In this document: piece after piece, positions 13,472 to 25,847 of the stretch
Position numbering within the stretch: position 1 is the stretch's first letter
How the letters are laid out: each line of letters opens with the position of its first letter
Source: Boletus sp. NGJ
Taxonomy: Eukaryota > Basidiomycota > Agaricomycetes > Boletales > Boletaceae
Assembly: GCA_019096195.1 (NCBI GenBank)
Contig: JAGTXK010000087.1
Span: forward strand, 1-64,000
Direction of reading: 5' to 3'
Length of the DNA: 64,000 nucleotides
Notes under the pieces: model-generated
Database searches by the model: none
The model's input: the letters and a program-made list of their open reading frames with translations, nothing else
What the model was told of the DNA's origin: nothing
Made by a program: the position numbers and the translations under genes

Positions 13472-16400
13472 AGCGTCGAACTCCTGGTCGACGATGATGC
13501 CGGTGAGTTGAGGGTCATTGAGAGGGTCGGGGATCTCAAAGAGGTAGTCGGGGAGGTGGTTGAGTGATGCGGTGTACGAACAGAAGGAAGGGTTGTCGAA
13601 TAGGGGTGTGTCGGGGAAGGTGTAGGTTGGGCAATTACATTCACCATCCGCAAGGGTACAAATGGCGGTGGGGTTTTTGCGGTGGAACTTCTCGATTGCC
13701 CGTGGGACATTTGAGACGTTCTTTTTGGGCTCCCACGTGTACTCTTCTCGGGGGTATCCCTTCCATTGTACTAAGTACTCTGTTTTTCCTTGTCGCTTAC
13801 GTGAGTCGGCGACGTGTTTGACTTCGTACTCTTCTTGTTGTTGGACGATAACCGGTGGTGGAGGTTTCAGTTTCATCTGGGAGGGGGAAGTGCCAGGGTG
13901 GTAGGGTGTGAGGAGTGATTTGTGGAAGACGGGGTGGATCCCCTTCCACGTCTTTGGGAGGTCGAGCTCATAAGAGGCTTCGCCCACCTTTCACTTTACC
14001 TGGAATGGCCCGTATCGCTTGTCGTCGAACTTCTTTGTTGGTCGGTCGGTCCTAATGTGTGTTCCTTCGAGTAGGACCTGTTGGTCAACAGTATATTTGA
14101 TGGTGGGTGAGGCACACTTGTCGTGTGAGGCCTTCATCACCTGTGCTGCTTTCTCCAGTGCGTCCTTTGCCAAGTTGTGGTGTGTTTTCATTGTTTTGGC
14201 GAAGGATGCGGCGGATTCGTTTTGTACTTCTACTCGTTTGTGGGGCAGGAGTGGTTGTTGCCCGTAGTTAAGTAGGAAGGGCGAGACGCCAGTGGCACTG
14301 GTGGTTTGGGAATTATGGGCGAATTCGGCTAGTGATAGCCATTCTGCCCAGTCGGTTTGACGGTGGTTTATGTATATGCGCAGGTACTTTTCCACTTCTC
14401 GGTTGATGTGTTCTGTCTGGCCGTCGGTCTGGGGGTGGTAGGCCATAGACGGGTTGGCTTCGATGCCGAGGAGAGAGTAGAGGTTGCGCATGAAGGATGA
14501 CACGAACTGAGTTCCCCTATCTGAGATCACCTTTCATGGGACGCCATGGAGTTTGAATATTTGGTCACGGAAGATCGTCGCGACTCCTTGTGATGTAATG
14601 GTGTCCATTACAGGTGTGAGGTGGATCATCTTGGAGAATCGGTTGACGATGACCAAAATAGCATTCTTGCCATCGGATTGGGGGAGGGGGCTGATCAAAT
14701 CTACAGAGATGATTTCCCATGGGGATGATGGGATTTCGTTTGGGTGAAGCGGGGTGTTGATTGCCGAGGTTTTGGCTTTAACCTTCTGGCAGATGTCACA
14801 GCCTTTCACATATGATTCTACATCTCTACGTAGGGATGGCCAGTAGTATTTGCTCATGATCAAGTCGCGCGTTCGTCGGATACCGGGATGGCCGGCAATC
14901 GGGTGATCATGATTTGCGATTAGGATATCCTCTCGGAGTTTCACATCGTTTGGTACATATATGAGCGATTTCCAATGGACGAGTCCTTCCTTGCGAGTCC
15001 AGTGTGAGCCCTCCTTCTCTAGGCCATCTTTTGCAAACTGCTCGAGCTTATATTGCATTTTGGTGATTCTTGTGAGCATGCTTGTGGGTGTGACAGCTTT
15101 GAGGGAGACCGTGGTGGAGGTTGGTGAGGGGGGAGGTGAAAAAAGGGTGTCGGGGAGTAGTGTCTGTGCCATGTTATCGGATGTCACCCCCTTTTCGAAG
15201 TCTGGCCTCCTGGACAAAGGGTCGGCTGGGTTTGTTTTGCCGGGTCGGTGGCTGATGACTACATGGTATTCCTGTAGCACCTGTTGCCAGCGGGCCTGGC
15301 GGCGTGTGAGATCCTGGGGCTTACGGAAGAACTTGAGGTTCTTGTGATCCGTCCAGATCTCGATTGGGTGTGCAGCCTCGAGGAGGTACTGGCACCATTC
15401 GTTGAGGGCGAACATGATGGCGAGCATTTCCAGGTCGGCTGCGTGATAGTTCCTTTCAGCATCATTGAGGGAACGGGAGATGAAGGCGACGGGATGCCAT
15501 ACACTGTCGTGGCGTTGGGAGAGGATAGCACCGATGCCAATGCCAGAACTGTCAGTTTTGATGTGGTAGGGGTCATTGTCAGTTGGCATGGCTAGTGCTG
15601 GTGTGGAGGAGATGGTGTTTTTGAGGGTTTGGAAGGCTTCTTGGCAAGCCATCGTCCACTCGAAATCTTTCTTCACCGACGTGAGCACATTTAGGGGGCG
15701 TGCGATCATGGTGAAGTTCTTTACAAATCGTCGGTAGAAGTTGAGGAATCCGAGGAATCCTCGTAATGTCTTCTTCAAGGTGGGGACTGGCCAGCTTTTG
15801 ATGGCCTCTACCTTCTTCTCATCCATCTTTACCTTGTCTTGTGCGACGATGAGTCCGAGGAATTCGGTTTCTTGGACTTCGAAGTCGCATTTGTCGTGAT
15901 GCAGGTAGAGGTGGGTGTCCCTCAGGATTTGTAGCACTTCTTGTACTACTTTTCGGTGTTCTTCGAGTGTCTTCATGAATATCATGATATCGTCTATGTA
16001 GACGACCACTACGCCTCAGTTCACCAAATCCTTAAACAGCGCGTTCATCATAGTTTGGAACATTGCTGGAGAGTTGGTGAGTCTGAAGAACATCACGAGC
16101 GGCTCGAATAGACCATAGTTGGTTCGGAAGGCTGCCTTCCATTCATCTCCATCGGCCATCCGTACATTGTTATATCCCCATCTTACGTCGAATTTAGTGT
16201 AGTACTTAGCCAATTTGAGCTTGTCGACCAGTTCGTTGATGAGGGGGAGCGGGTAGCAGTTTCGTTTTGTTACCGCGTTTAGCTTACGGTAGTCTTGTAC
16301 AGGGCAGAGGCGTCCGTCTTTCTTCTTGATGAAGAAGAACGCCAAAGCGAAGGGGGATTTGGAGGGCCGTATTCTCCCTGATTTGAGGTTTTCTTGGAGG

Positions 16401-17347
16401 AAGGCGTCGAGTTCTTTTTGTTCACTGGGGTTGAGAGGGTAGACCTTGCAGTCTACCTCGTAATTTCCCGGGAGGAGTTCGATGGCATGGTCCCAAGGGC
16501 GCCTTGGGGGTAGGGCGTCGAAGCTCTCCTTGTCGAAGATGTCCTTGAACTCATGGACGTACTTTGGGGCGACTTCCTCAAAGGTTCTCTTTTTCTTTTG
16601 GGCATAGTCTTTGATCGCTACTTTCGTTGTGACGTTCCGATTTCTCATGTACTCTACTACATTGAGTTCGAATAAGCAATCGCCCTGTGAGGGCATATAG
16701 TCTACGTCCATTTCGTCCTCCTCTTCATCTACATTATTCGCGACGTGGTCTCCTTTACAGCGGAAGGAGATTCTACCCGTTTTCCAGTTGATGGCTGGGT
16801 TGTGAGTCTTTAGCCAGTCGTGATCTAGGAATATCGTGTTCAGCCCGAGGTTTGTTACTGCGAGGGCCAATTGTTCCTTGTGATCATGCACCTGGAGTTC
16901 GAGTATCACGAACTTTTCTACTTTGCCTCCGGCATTTGGGGTGCCGTCGGCATTGTATACGGTGAGGGGGTGGGGGAGGGAGTGAGTGGGTACCCCCTTT
17001 TTCGCTACAAAGTCCTCGTGTATAGAAGATCCCGTGCAGCCTGAGTTGATCAGCGCTTTGACTTTAGCTGTCTGTCGGTTTGCCAGGGTTACCTTGACGG
17101 GGATTTCTAGTGAGTTCCTCTTCGTTGCTCGAGGGGATGCCTTTCGGAACTTGGGTGCGCGCTGCAGGTCATGAAGGACCCAGTACACTTCCTCGTTTGA
17201 GAGTCTTCGGAGGTCTTGCACGAGGTCCCGAGACACTTCGATCGCTCTTGTGTCGTGGACGAAGGACTTGAGGTGGTGGGTGCTTCGTTCTACATCCGTG
17301 TTTTCCACCTGAGCCTTCATCCAACGTATGGACCAGGGGTCCAACAT
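13469..17347 (-). pseudogene. Pol region of the gypsy fossil (PR-RT-RH-INT-chromodomain)
   Basis: In sense order the region shows a protease-like segment near 17.0 kb, the reverse transcriptase fingers and palm (VQDYRKLNAVT; VVYIDDIMIF near 16.0 kb), and RNase H (HIKTDSSGIGIGAIL; WTDHKNLKFF near 15.3-15.6 kb). Integrase follows, with an HPGIRRT..C..C zinc-binding motif near 14.8 kb and a YHPQTDGQTE motif near 14.4 kb. A chromodomain lies near 13.75 kb. The order INT after RH plus the chromodomain define a Ty3/gypsy chromovirus. It is a fossil, interrupted in several places. Confidence 0.9.
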
Positions 17348-17456
17348 ATTTAACCAAGAGCGAGAGGACGCCTCTTTCTTTCGCGCTCCCTTTGGATGTT
17401 TGCGGGGAATCGATTCTTTGACAATGACTTAGTTAGTACAGTAGAGCGACTGGTGT

Positions 17457-18902
17457 CTACTGTACAGGTTGAAAACCCGAGTCCTCTTGTACATTTGATG
17501 CGTATACTACAGGCTCCTCTTTGGAAGCCTCAGCCGAGTTCATCATTGCACGTATGGTAGCAAACATCTCCGGGGAAACCTCCTGTCCATTTACCGTGAT
17601 GCTTCTCGCCTGTGGGCAAGGGCGTGGGGGGTGGTCAGCGCACGGCCATGGTTTCCTGCATTTTCTGCACAGCCCAGCTGCGTGTGCCTTATCAAGCTCC
17701 ATAGGAGCACCTTGCCTGGGGAATGTTCCAGTTTGTTGGGGGTGCAGACGCGCTGTGGGCATTGAGGGGGGTGGTGTGGTGGGTGGTGTGTAGCGGGGGC
17801 GTGGTACGAATCGAGGGTTATAGATAGGGCCTGTCATGTAGATGGAGGAAGCCTTCTTGCGCTCCACAATGGCGCCAAGTACTTCCTCTGCTCGCACGAG
17901 GGCGGTTTCCCATTCGCGAACGTCTGTACTGTTGATAAGGTCGGGCTTGTACCTTTCGACATACTCCACCAAGTCATTTCGGGCTTGATGGCATATCTGG
18001 TTCACGATTGTTCGACCATTGATTCACACGTCGAATTTTGCCTCTATGGCCAGTTGGTATAACCGAGTAAAATAATCCTCAACAGTCTCCTTCCCCTGCC
18101 AGAGGGAAAAGAGTTTCTGTTCGGCTATCCTGATGAGGCTAGCGGGTTGGAACGTCTTCTTCAACTTGTCTGTGAAGAACTCAAAACTTGCTGCGGCGTA
18201 AGCGTCGCCTTCAGTAAGGAGGTCAGAGAAGCGACCAGCTGCGTTGTCGCCGCGCATGTATGAAAGGGTAATTAAAATTTTTTGGCAGTCAGTGGGAGTG
18301 GTTTCGAAGCCACTGAGGTACAAGGTCATCGTGCGCCACCATTGCATGAATTTTTCTTTATTCCCATCGTAATGCTTGGGCTTAGCTGTGAGGCTCTTCC
18401 CTAGTCTCGGGGACGTAGGGGGAAAACCACGTGCTGCGGGCCTCGGGAGCCCAGGTGAATTCGAGTGGGAGTGGGGTGACGGTGGGGACGGCAGCGGGTG
18501 GGAGGGAGGAGGGACCTGCGGTGGGTAGTGAGGCAGGACCTGGGGTGTTCTCGCGGGCGATGGTATACTGACCCGGATGGCTTGCCTCGGGGAGGTCAGC
18601 ATGGGGCCTGCTGGAGTGGGAGGGTCCATACAAGGGATCTTGATTGGGGGCGGTGGTCCAGCCGCTTCTGGATCTGCCGCAAACGCCTGGCGCCAGATGT
18701 TGTACCAGAGTACTGATTGGTGGAGGTTGTATTGGGCAACCTCCTGCTGCAGGTGCGTCGCGACGGGAAATTGTGGGGCTGGTTGGGCTAGCTGGAGGGT
18801 TGGGAGGCCTTGGGCGGCTGTCCGGTTGGCCAGGTCCCTGAAGCTGTCCGGTGTGGGGGCCGCAGAGGCAGGGCGAGAGTACGGGTTGGGAATGGTGGTC
18901 AT
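17457..18902 (-). pseudogene. Gag region of the gypsy fossil
   Basis: A proline-rich N-terminal part is followed by a capsid-like segment (KPKHYDGNKEKFMQWW; YFTRLYQLA) and a cysteine/histidine knuckle-like motif (CRKCRKPWPCADH). This is the usual gag arrangement of fungal Ty3/gypsy elements. The region is a fossil and broken. Confidence 0.85.
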
Positions 18903-19732
18903 CTCGTCTAAATCCAGCGAGTTCTGCGAGACAGGTGATGGTGCGGAGATGGTGAGTGTGTGTGGAGTAAGTTGTGAGGGTAGTGTGAACGACGAAGCAG
19001 TAGTCTGGGTGCACCCAGATGTATCTTCGACAGAAGACGTTGTAGGGGCGGGGAGTATCCAAAGGCAGCTTTAAAAAGAAGACAGCGGGAAAGACCGCGC
19101 ACCATCAAGAAGTGGGAGAGTCGAAAGAGGGAACCAGAGGATAACTTCCTTACTACAGGAAGGTGCTACACAGGAGGAAGGCGAGATAAACCCCCTTGTC
19201 GTAGCTACGTGATGTTGCGGGTGATCACGCGAACCCGGGTACACTATCGTAGGACCAACGTATGCTCTGGTCAACAACCACCAGAGAAGCGGGGCTAGTG
19301 CACTATGCCCGGTAGCAACGTTATCCTTATTTGTACGCCAGACGAGCGTATAGACGAGCGCTTCGACGAGTGCTCTACTCGAGTGCTTCACATGCACTAG
19401 TGGGTTCCTCTAAACCTGGGGTCCGGTATGGGGTGAGCAGTGGCGAAGAGCCCACGTGCTTGGAAGGTGGATGGAGGAATGAGAAAAGCTACTTCCTAAC
19501 TCCTTATCTTCACTCGCAGTTGTGACAGAACTCCGCGCTTGCAACCTCTGTAATAAGCAGGAATTATGCGTAGCGCTAACGGAGAGTCGCAGTTCCTCTG
19601 GAGCTAAATGCGGGGAGTGTTGGAATTGAAGACGAGAGTGGTACTAGAGAGCAAAAAGTTTGCTCTACTAGGCAAAAGGTGATGTAGATGGGAGAAAATG
19701 TCCAGAGGCGAAGAGCCTGGGGACAAGGTAAG

Positions 19733-19744
19733 AGTCTTGGAATT
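19733..19744 (-). other. Primer-binding site, apparently self-priming type
   Basis: The 12 bases just inside the 5' LTR read, on the sense strand, AATTCCAAGACT. They are the exact reverse complement of 12 bases within the same LTR (19,808-19,819), not an obvious tRNA tail. This is the arrangement used by the Tf1/sushi group, in which the start of the transcript folds back as its own primer. Confidence 0.7.
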
Positions 19745-20101
19745 TGAAAGGGAAAAGACCTTAATATCCTTAGGGGCGCAAGTGCGCTATCCACAGGAGA
19801 GAAAAGGAATTCCAAGACTAGAGAATACAGGTGTTGATACGTTACTTTATATATGTAAGGAAATGTGCACGGACCGGCTTAGGGCCGGTCATAGAAACTA
19901 CTAGAATGTTCTCTATGACGTAGAGTGACGTAGTGGGGTCTAGACTGTTCTAGGGGTATCAGGTTGTGATGTAGTCTGACTAATGTATGATGTATGGTCT
20001 GGGCATAAGGCCTAGACGCGGGATAACTACGTAATCGTTCATGGGAGCGGTAAGTGTTGGCTAACTACAGTAATTGAAAAGAAAATATCTAGGTCGTTTC
20101 A
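19745..20101 (-). repeat. 5' LTR of the gypsy fossil
   Basis: This is a 357-bp direct repeat of 13,101-13,457, about 97% identical. It is the upstream LTR in the element's sense. The second target copy GGTGT lies at 20,102-20,106. Confidence 0.95.
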
Positions 20102-20106
20102 GGTGT

Positions 20107-20923
20107 ACACACTGGGCTTCTGCAAGCATCACATTGATCCCCACTTCTGTTTGATTTGAGGGTACTTAGGTGCCCAATTTACTCTCCCTACACTGCCTGA
20201 TAGGGCTTCTGGGGGTCACCTGGACAATTCCATCATGCCAAAACTGGAATCCACCACTCTGATATCTATCTTTCTGAGAGATTATCTTCCACAGGACAAA
20301 GATGCAAACACCTATGATTGTGTTCCCCTGCCATCCCTCAATCATGTGTGGAAGACTTTCATAAAGCTAACCTCACATCTGCCATTCTTGACTTTTGTCT
20401 GCTGGGTGACTCTCTGCTGAAGGAACTCAAGTTAATTGCATGGTGCCTGACAAGCTTGTTATCTACTACCCTGCTCAGTACCTCGCCTGCTCCACCATGA
20501 TGATCCAACAAGCAAGTGTGTCCTAAGCTCCTGCAATAGTTAGCCAGCAAGCTTGTGATGAGCCAAAGCATCCCATTATTGTCTATTTACACATCTCCTT
20601 GTTGAGTTGCTGGTACATACATGTTATTCTATTTTCAGTGGCGAAATTGTCTACCTAATACTACTTGCTATGAACCCAAGTCCTTTTCCCCTGCTGGAAG
20701 TGCACTTTGTGCCATTATGTGCTTGCTTTTCTTTTTGTACACTATCACTTGTGTTGTACTTGCTGAGTCGGAATGTGCTTGCTCGAAATACATCAAATCC
20801 TCCTTATGTTGTCCTTACTTACCTTGGGCATTTTTTTTGGGAAAGTGGCGATGCTGGCTAAGGCCTAAAAAGGTTTTAAAGCATGACTAAGGTTAGATAA
20901 GTGCAGTGTCATTTTCCTGATGC
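20107..20923 (+). pseudogene. CpG-poor copy of an unknown coding fragment
   Basis: Around 20,310-20,430 the translation (NLTSAILDFCLLGDSLLKE over two frames) is clearly related to ANFTSVILDFCLPGDSLQKK at about 21,620-21,690. This copy has lost CpGs, changes frame and ends in low-complexity sequence. I do not recognise the protein. The segment begins where the gypsy element ends and stops at the fold-back element. Confidence 0.5.
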
Positions 20924-20926
20924 TAC

Positions 20927-21560
20927 CACCTCAGACATGATCAGATAAGTCCGAATAACTTAGTTGATACATATCTGTAAATAGATTGAACCTGGGAAAA
21001 ATAAAATGTTTGCAATAAATATTGTTCACTACATTGAGAAAATGTTTATTACTGTCTGAAAAACTTAGTCATTCAAAAGAGGAAGAATAATGTAGCTAAA
21101 TTTATTCAAAATAATAACTAAGAGTCAATCATATTTACATATTTTATCATATATTTCAAAGAGGATATTCAATTTGTTGCTCTCACAAAGTCTAAAACCC
21201 TATTTTGATTCTGTATACAAGGAATATTTGAGCCTAGCCAATGAGAATTCATGATTACTAATATGTTTATTGTTCAGATGCAGAATATATTTTAGACTTT
21301 GTAAGAGAAACAAAATGAATATCCTCTTTGAAATATATGATAAAATATGTAAATATGATTGACTCTTAGTTATTATTTTGAATAAATTTAGCTACATTAT
21401 TCTTCCTCTTTTGAATGACTAAGTTTTTCAGACAGTAATAAACATTTTCTCAATGTAGTGAACAATATTTATTGCAAACATTTTATTTTTCCCAGGTTCA
21501 ATCTATTTACAGATATGTATCAACTAAGTTATTCGGACTTATCCGATCATGTCTGAGGTG
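20927..21560. mobile_element. Fold-back/MITE-like element, 634 bp
   Basis: The two ends are long inverted repeats of about 270 bp (20,927-21,198 and 21,290-21,560), roughly 97% identical. They separate a loop of about 90 bp. The ends begin CACCTCAGACATGATC. A 3-bp duplication TAC flanks it at 20,924-20,926 and 21,561-21,563. It is very AT-rich and has no coding capacity. A 3-bp target could fit a PIF/Harbinger-type source, but the target is not TWA, so the family is open. Confidence 0.8.
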
Positions 21561-22026
21561 TACCTTCGCTCCTGGCTATGGTTGCATTCCCCCGCCATTT
21601 CTCGATTGGCATGCGCAAGCAAATTTCACGTCTGTCATTCTCGACTTTTGTCTTCCGGGTGACTCTCTGCAGAAGAAACCTGATTTACTCTACGAATATT
21701 GCACGGTGCTCGACAAATGTGTGATCTACCTTCGCTCCTGGCTCGAGCTAAAACTACGCCTTGTCCTTCCGCCGGTTTCCTACCTCGGTCTACACTCTAA
21801 AGCTGTAAAGGGACCGCATTTCCATTACCAGGCATTGGTTTCTGCTCTCGTGACCCTGACGGCACCAAAACTCAGGATCGTTCGGCTACTGCATGCCCGT
21901 GTGGAGGAGGAGTTGCGCGAAAGCGTGACTTCATTTGCTGCAGCGGATCATATCCAGTTTCTCGTTGGAAGATTCCAAAGGTCATGTACTGCTTTCTTGA
22001 AGGAGCACGCCCCTTGTCTGGGATAA
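21561..22026 (+). CDS. Unknown protein fragment, CpG-rich copy
   Basis: An open frame of about 150 residues runs to TAA at 22,024-22,026. It has host-like composition, including SWLELKLRLVLPPVSYLG, LVTLTAPKLRIVRLLHARVEE and a CLG end. The frame opens inside the fold-back element upstream (from 21,472), so the true start was probably displaced. It shares the LDFCLPGDSLQKK block with the decayed copy at 20.3 kb. No domain is recognised, and no promoter or start can be supported, so it may be a truncated gene. Confidence 0.4.
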
Positions 22027-22689
22027 GTTGACTCCGTATGCGCGGGTTGGGGTATTGTCAGGTCTTATCACACTTGCGTTTGTTGTACAGACCAATGGAA
22101 CTGGTGAAGTCTGAGTCGATCACTGGCTACCATGGTTTCAATCGATGTATAGGCGGAAGATGCACCGCATACAGTGTGATATCTATGTACATGTAATGCA
22201 TGCTAACACTTCAATCAATGTGTCCCGTCATGTGTACCTGAGCGACAACACAACAACCACATGGGATATCTGATTGAGAGTGTCCCGTAGCCTGATTCTT
22301 CCTGATGCTGATCTAGTGTGAGTCTAACAATGTAAGTGAGAGGAAAGTAAATCGCACCGTTATACGGATCCCCGCAGGGGAGGGTTGGGATGGAGTGGTG
22401 GCTTGTTGCGTCTGATGGGACATGAGCTGATGTGACGAGGTCCATCATCACCAGAAAGCCTGAGAGACGTACTGGTTCGGCTTCCCTTGCATCCGCAGTA
22501 CCTTGCCCACTACGAGAGGCGTCTTCGTTCGGATGTTTGGGAGTAGTGGTCTTGCCGCGCGATTTAGTCTGTAACATGTGATGAGTCTCTGCATACTACA
22601 AATCTGAGGAACAACGAACCGTTCGCCATTTAATGATTTTGTTCCTCGCCGGCTAAGATATGTTCGACACAGCGCATTCGATTGTCCTT

Positions 22690-24375
22690 GAAGGAAATGC
22701 ACTCACAGCCATCATTGAAGGTCCCTCTTGCCTGTCATCCACTCTCGGTGGGGAGTGGGAAGGAGATTGACGATCGGCAGGCTCGCGTGACTTTCTGGAA
22801 AGTCGATCGGACACCGAAGTCCTTGTTACTCTTCCTGAACCTCGTCTGGAGCCACCTCTTGATCACCATGGTCTTGGACGACTCGACATTTTCCTGTCGA
22901 CGCGCCTCTTCGGGGGAGCCCACTGGCGGGTAAACTGATGACTGCGACTATCACGTTAGATGAGCCAACCGGCGGTATCTCATCCTCCCGGAGATCGGCA
23001 GAGGATGCGGTGGACATAGACTCCAGTAGCGTCAACATGGAAGCAAGAGGAGAATAAAGCATCACCAACCTCGTCGTAGTCAAATGATTGAGGGGCGGGG
23101 GTGCTTGACGGCACCTCAGGCTATGCTATTGTGAGAACTCGCTTCGAGGGGGAAACGAATGAACTCGTACGTCGAGGAGATCACTATCGCCATCAGACTC
23201 GAGATGACTGGGATTCCCAGGATCTTGCTGGTGACGAAGTCAGCGAAACTGTTTGGTGACGGAATGACAAAATCGGACTGGGGTGGAGTCACGTACTTTG
23301 CCATTGTGGCTGCCAGATATCGAAGGCCACCCGTCTTGTTGTGGTTCCTTGCGAGTAGATACCAATGTGAGAGGCAGAATACCAGCTTATTCGACATGCA
23401 AGGGCCAAGAAAGCACAAATACTTACATAAAAGGACCGTATGAGTCTGCGAGCACACTGTTGAGGTGATGAATAACAATTTTCCCGTCGCGTCGCCCAGT
23501 CGCGAGATAGCTACTGTCCTGAGAGATGGCAATTGACAGTATTGCATCTTCCTCGATGACAGGACCAGTCCGAGAGAATGTCGACGTGTCCAGGAAGCGA
23601 ATCGAACGGTTCCAAAGGTGGCAATGAATTTATCATTGGGGGCGAGAGCGAGAGAGTAGACACCACTGGGAATGTGCAATTCGGCGAAGCTGGGACCCAG
23701 TGGACACATCAAAAGACTTGATTTTCTTGTCTTGGATATGGCAAAGATTTGTTGACCGTCGCTTGACCACACAAGCGGAGTGACTGGAGTGACTCGGGTG
23801 TGGTGGTGTCGAGGGTGATGAGCTCGTCGCCGTTGCGACTGTCGAAAACACGAATCGAGTGACCGTGGCATGCAGTGGCGATTGTCTCGCCATTCGGGGA
23901 GAACTTGAGTCCAGTAACATTTCGTCATGCTCGAGTGGGCCAACGAGTCGCTCTCCAGTGTCGATGCTCCAAATGCTCGCTTTTTTGTATGTCCCAGTGG
24001 CAAACCGGGTCGAATCAAACGTCCACTGCCCACACCGCGTTTCCACTCTCCACGTCGACGACCTTTTCACGCATCTCTCCGTCCCACACACTTGCCCCAC
24101 CCTAGTCCCACACGCTATCCACTTGCCATCCCTCGACACAGAAATGGCGACACCTCATTCCTTTTGCTTTGCGACCTGTTGACCGTCTGAGAGTCGCCAC
24201 CGTTGAATCCCATCGCTACCCCCGCCCAAAAGATGCTCTCCGTCAGGGTGGAATGCGACTGCATATACAACGGCAGGGCGACCGGTGTCAAGGACCATTG
24301 TTTGGTCTTACTGGAGTGTCAGCATTGCTCAATCACACCTCGGAGCTGCTACCCACCGGTGTTCGTCGACGACAT
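22690..24375 (-). pseudogene. WD40 repeat gene, copy A (broken)
   Basis: This is a paralogue of the intact gene at 25,848-27,566, with the same start (ATGTCGTCGACGAAC, 24,375 downward), the same 19-nt first exon and the same 50-nt first intron (24,307-24,356). WD-type pieces remain recognisable (SRDGKWIACGT; ASIWSIDTGERLVGPLEHDE; KIKSFDVSTGSQL). They lie in at least three frames, with shifts near 24,110, 24,040 and 23,930 and again near 23,690, so the product would be scrambled. Similarity to the other copies extends downstream to about 22,119. It is closest in sequence to copy C on the opposite strand. Confidence 0.75.
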
Positions 24376-25257
24376 CCTCACCAATGGTACACAATTGTCG
24401 GCTTCGAAGAGTGCAAGAACAAAAGTCTAGGCCTCTTTTTCAACACCGGGTTGCCGACAGTTCTTATCTACAGGCCCAAATGCTCGAGTTCAAACGTTCA
24501 GTCACCTGATCGTTGTTTCACATCCCTCGGCGGTCGTTTCAGGGAGTTGGCAACACCTCTGACAGGGTGTCCACCCGTCGTCTTGTCCACCCCGCTGATC
24601 CGTCTGATCGTACACACGCATTATCAACGCGAGATCTTTGGTCAGTGTTCGGGTCCGACTCCATGCCCTCGCTATGGTCTGTCCTGCTGGATATCTCTCA
24701 CCATGCAAAACCTTCCATCCGTTTCACGTTCCGAGTGTCAAAACACTGTCGCGATGCCACATGTTGCAGCGATGGAGAGCCCTTTTGAGTATCTGACGCT
24801 TCAGCGCTCGACACCCCGGTCGTGTGGGAAGTGCAACACCGTGACGGGAACCTCCACCCTTTATAATATATATGTCCTTTTGGATTGAAACGATTACACG
24901 CATAGTTCGTGACAAGACTTTTTTTTCTGTTCGCAAAATGACGCATCTTCCACACGTGATGTAGGTGAAACATGAAACACTGGTAAATCAAGAGGACGGG
25001 ACCCCCACCCTTAAAACGTCCGTTCGGTAGGAGCGTGGGTTGGCACCGTACCTACAGGCGAATCCTGTTCACATTGTTCAGTTGGTCCATCAGAATTGAT
25101 ACTGTTTGGCCCCAATCCATTCTCACCCGTTTCGCGACTATTCCTGTCAATCCCAGGGAGAATGACTATTACGCCCCATACAACAAACTCCTTAACGGAG
25201 CAGACGATTGTGCGTAAACGGTTCCCTGTAATCCAATTCAAAGTTGTCGCTAGTCAA
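24376..25257. other. Spacer between WD40 copies A and B
   Basis: About 0.9 kb with no convincing gene; open frames are short and antisense. An AT-rich TATA-like run lies near 24,860 (TATAATATATATG). The upstream region of copy A would contain its promoter, but no element can be assigned with confidence. Confidence 0.4.
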
Positions 25258-25847
25258 CGAGAGGGCTGGCTACCACGGTTTCAATTAAGCGGAAGTTGAA
25301 CCTCACCGCACATAATTTCAGAGTGCTTGAAAGAACAGTGTGATATCTACATGTAATGCACTCAAACACTTCAATCAATGTGTCCCGTCATGTGTACCTG
25401 AGCGACAACACAACAACCACATGGGATATCTCAAGCTGCCAGTGATCGAAAACCTGAGGGTCCCATAGCCTGATTCTTCCTGACGCTGATCTATTGTGAG
25501 TCTAACAATGTAGGTGAGAGGAAAGTAACGCGCACCGTTACATGGACCCCCGCGGGTTGGGATGGATTGGTGGCTGGTTGCGTCTGATGGGACGTGAGCT
25601 GACGTGACGAGGTCCATCATCACCGGAAAGAGACGCACCGGGTCGGCTTCCCTTGCATCCGTAGCACCTTGTCCGCTACGAGAAGCGCCTTCGTTCGGCT
25701 GCTTGGGAACAGTCTTGCTGCGTGATTTATCCTGTAACATGTGAGGAACCCTGCATCCAAACTCGAGGCACAACAAACCTTTTGTCTTCTGATCGATCTT
25801 GCAGCTACTCGCTAGAATAATATATTTACACCGCATCCAATCATCTA

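Larger units (their letters stand above)
13101..20101 (-). mobile_element. Ty3/gypsy LTR retrotransposon fossil, chromovirus class
   Basis: A full-length but broken element of 7,001 bp reads on the minus strand. It has two 357-bp LTRs beginning TGAAAG and ending TTTCA, and the 5-bp target duplication GGTGT at 13,096-13,100 and 20,102-20,106. Parts in sense order are a leader (about 19,060-19,744), a gag region (about 17.5-18.9 kb) with a capsid-like segment and a CRKCRKPWPC..H knuckle-like motif, and a pol region (about 13.5-17.3 kb). The pol region holds protease, reverse transcriptase, RNase H, an integrase zinc-binding motif and core, and a C-terminal chromodomain (YLVQWKGY). The coding frame is broken in about four or five places. 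The LTRs are about 97% identical and all differences I saw are transitions, so it is neither brand new nor ancient. Confidence 0.95.

Noticed and set aside
23116-24033. 305-residue minus frame as an intact protein
   Set aside because: It strings together WD40 sequence in the wrong frame and an unspliced intron. Comparison with copy B shows it is a shifted pseudogene.
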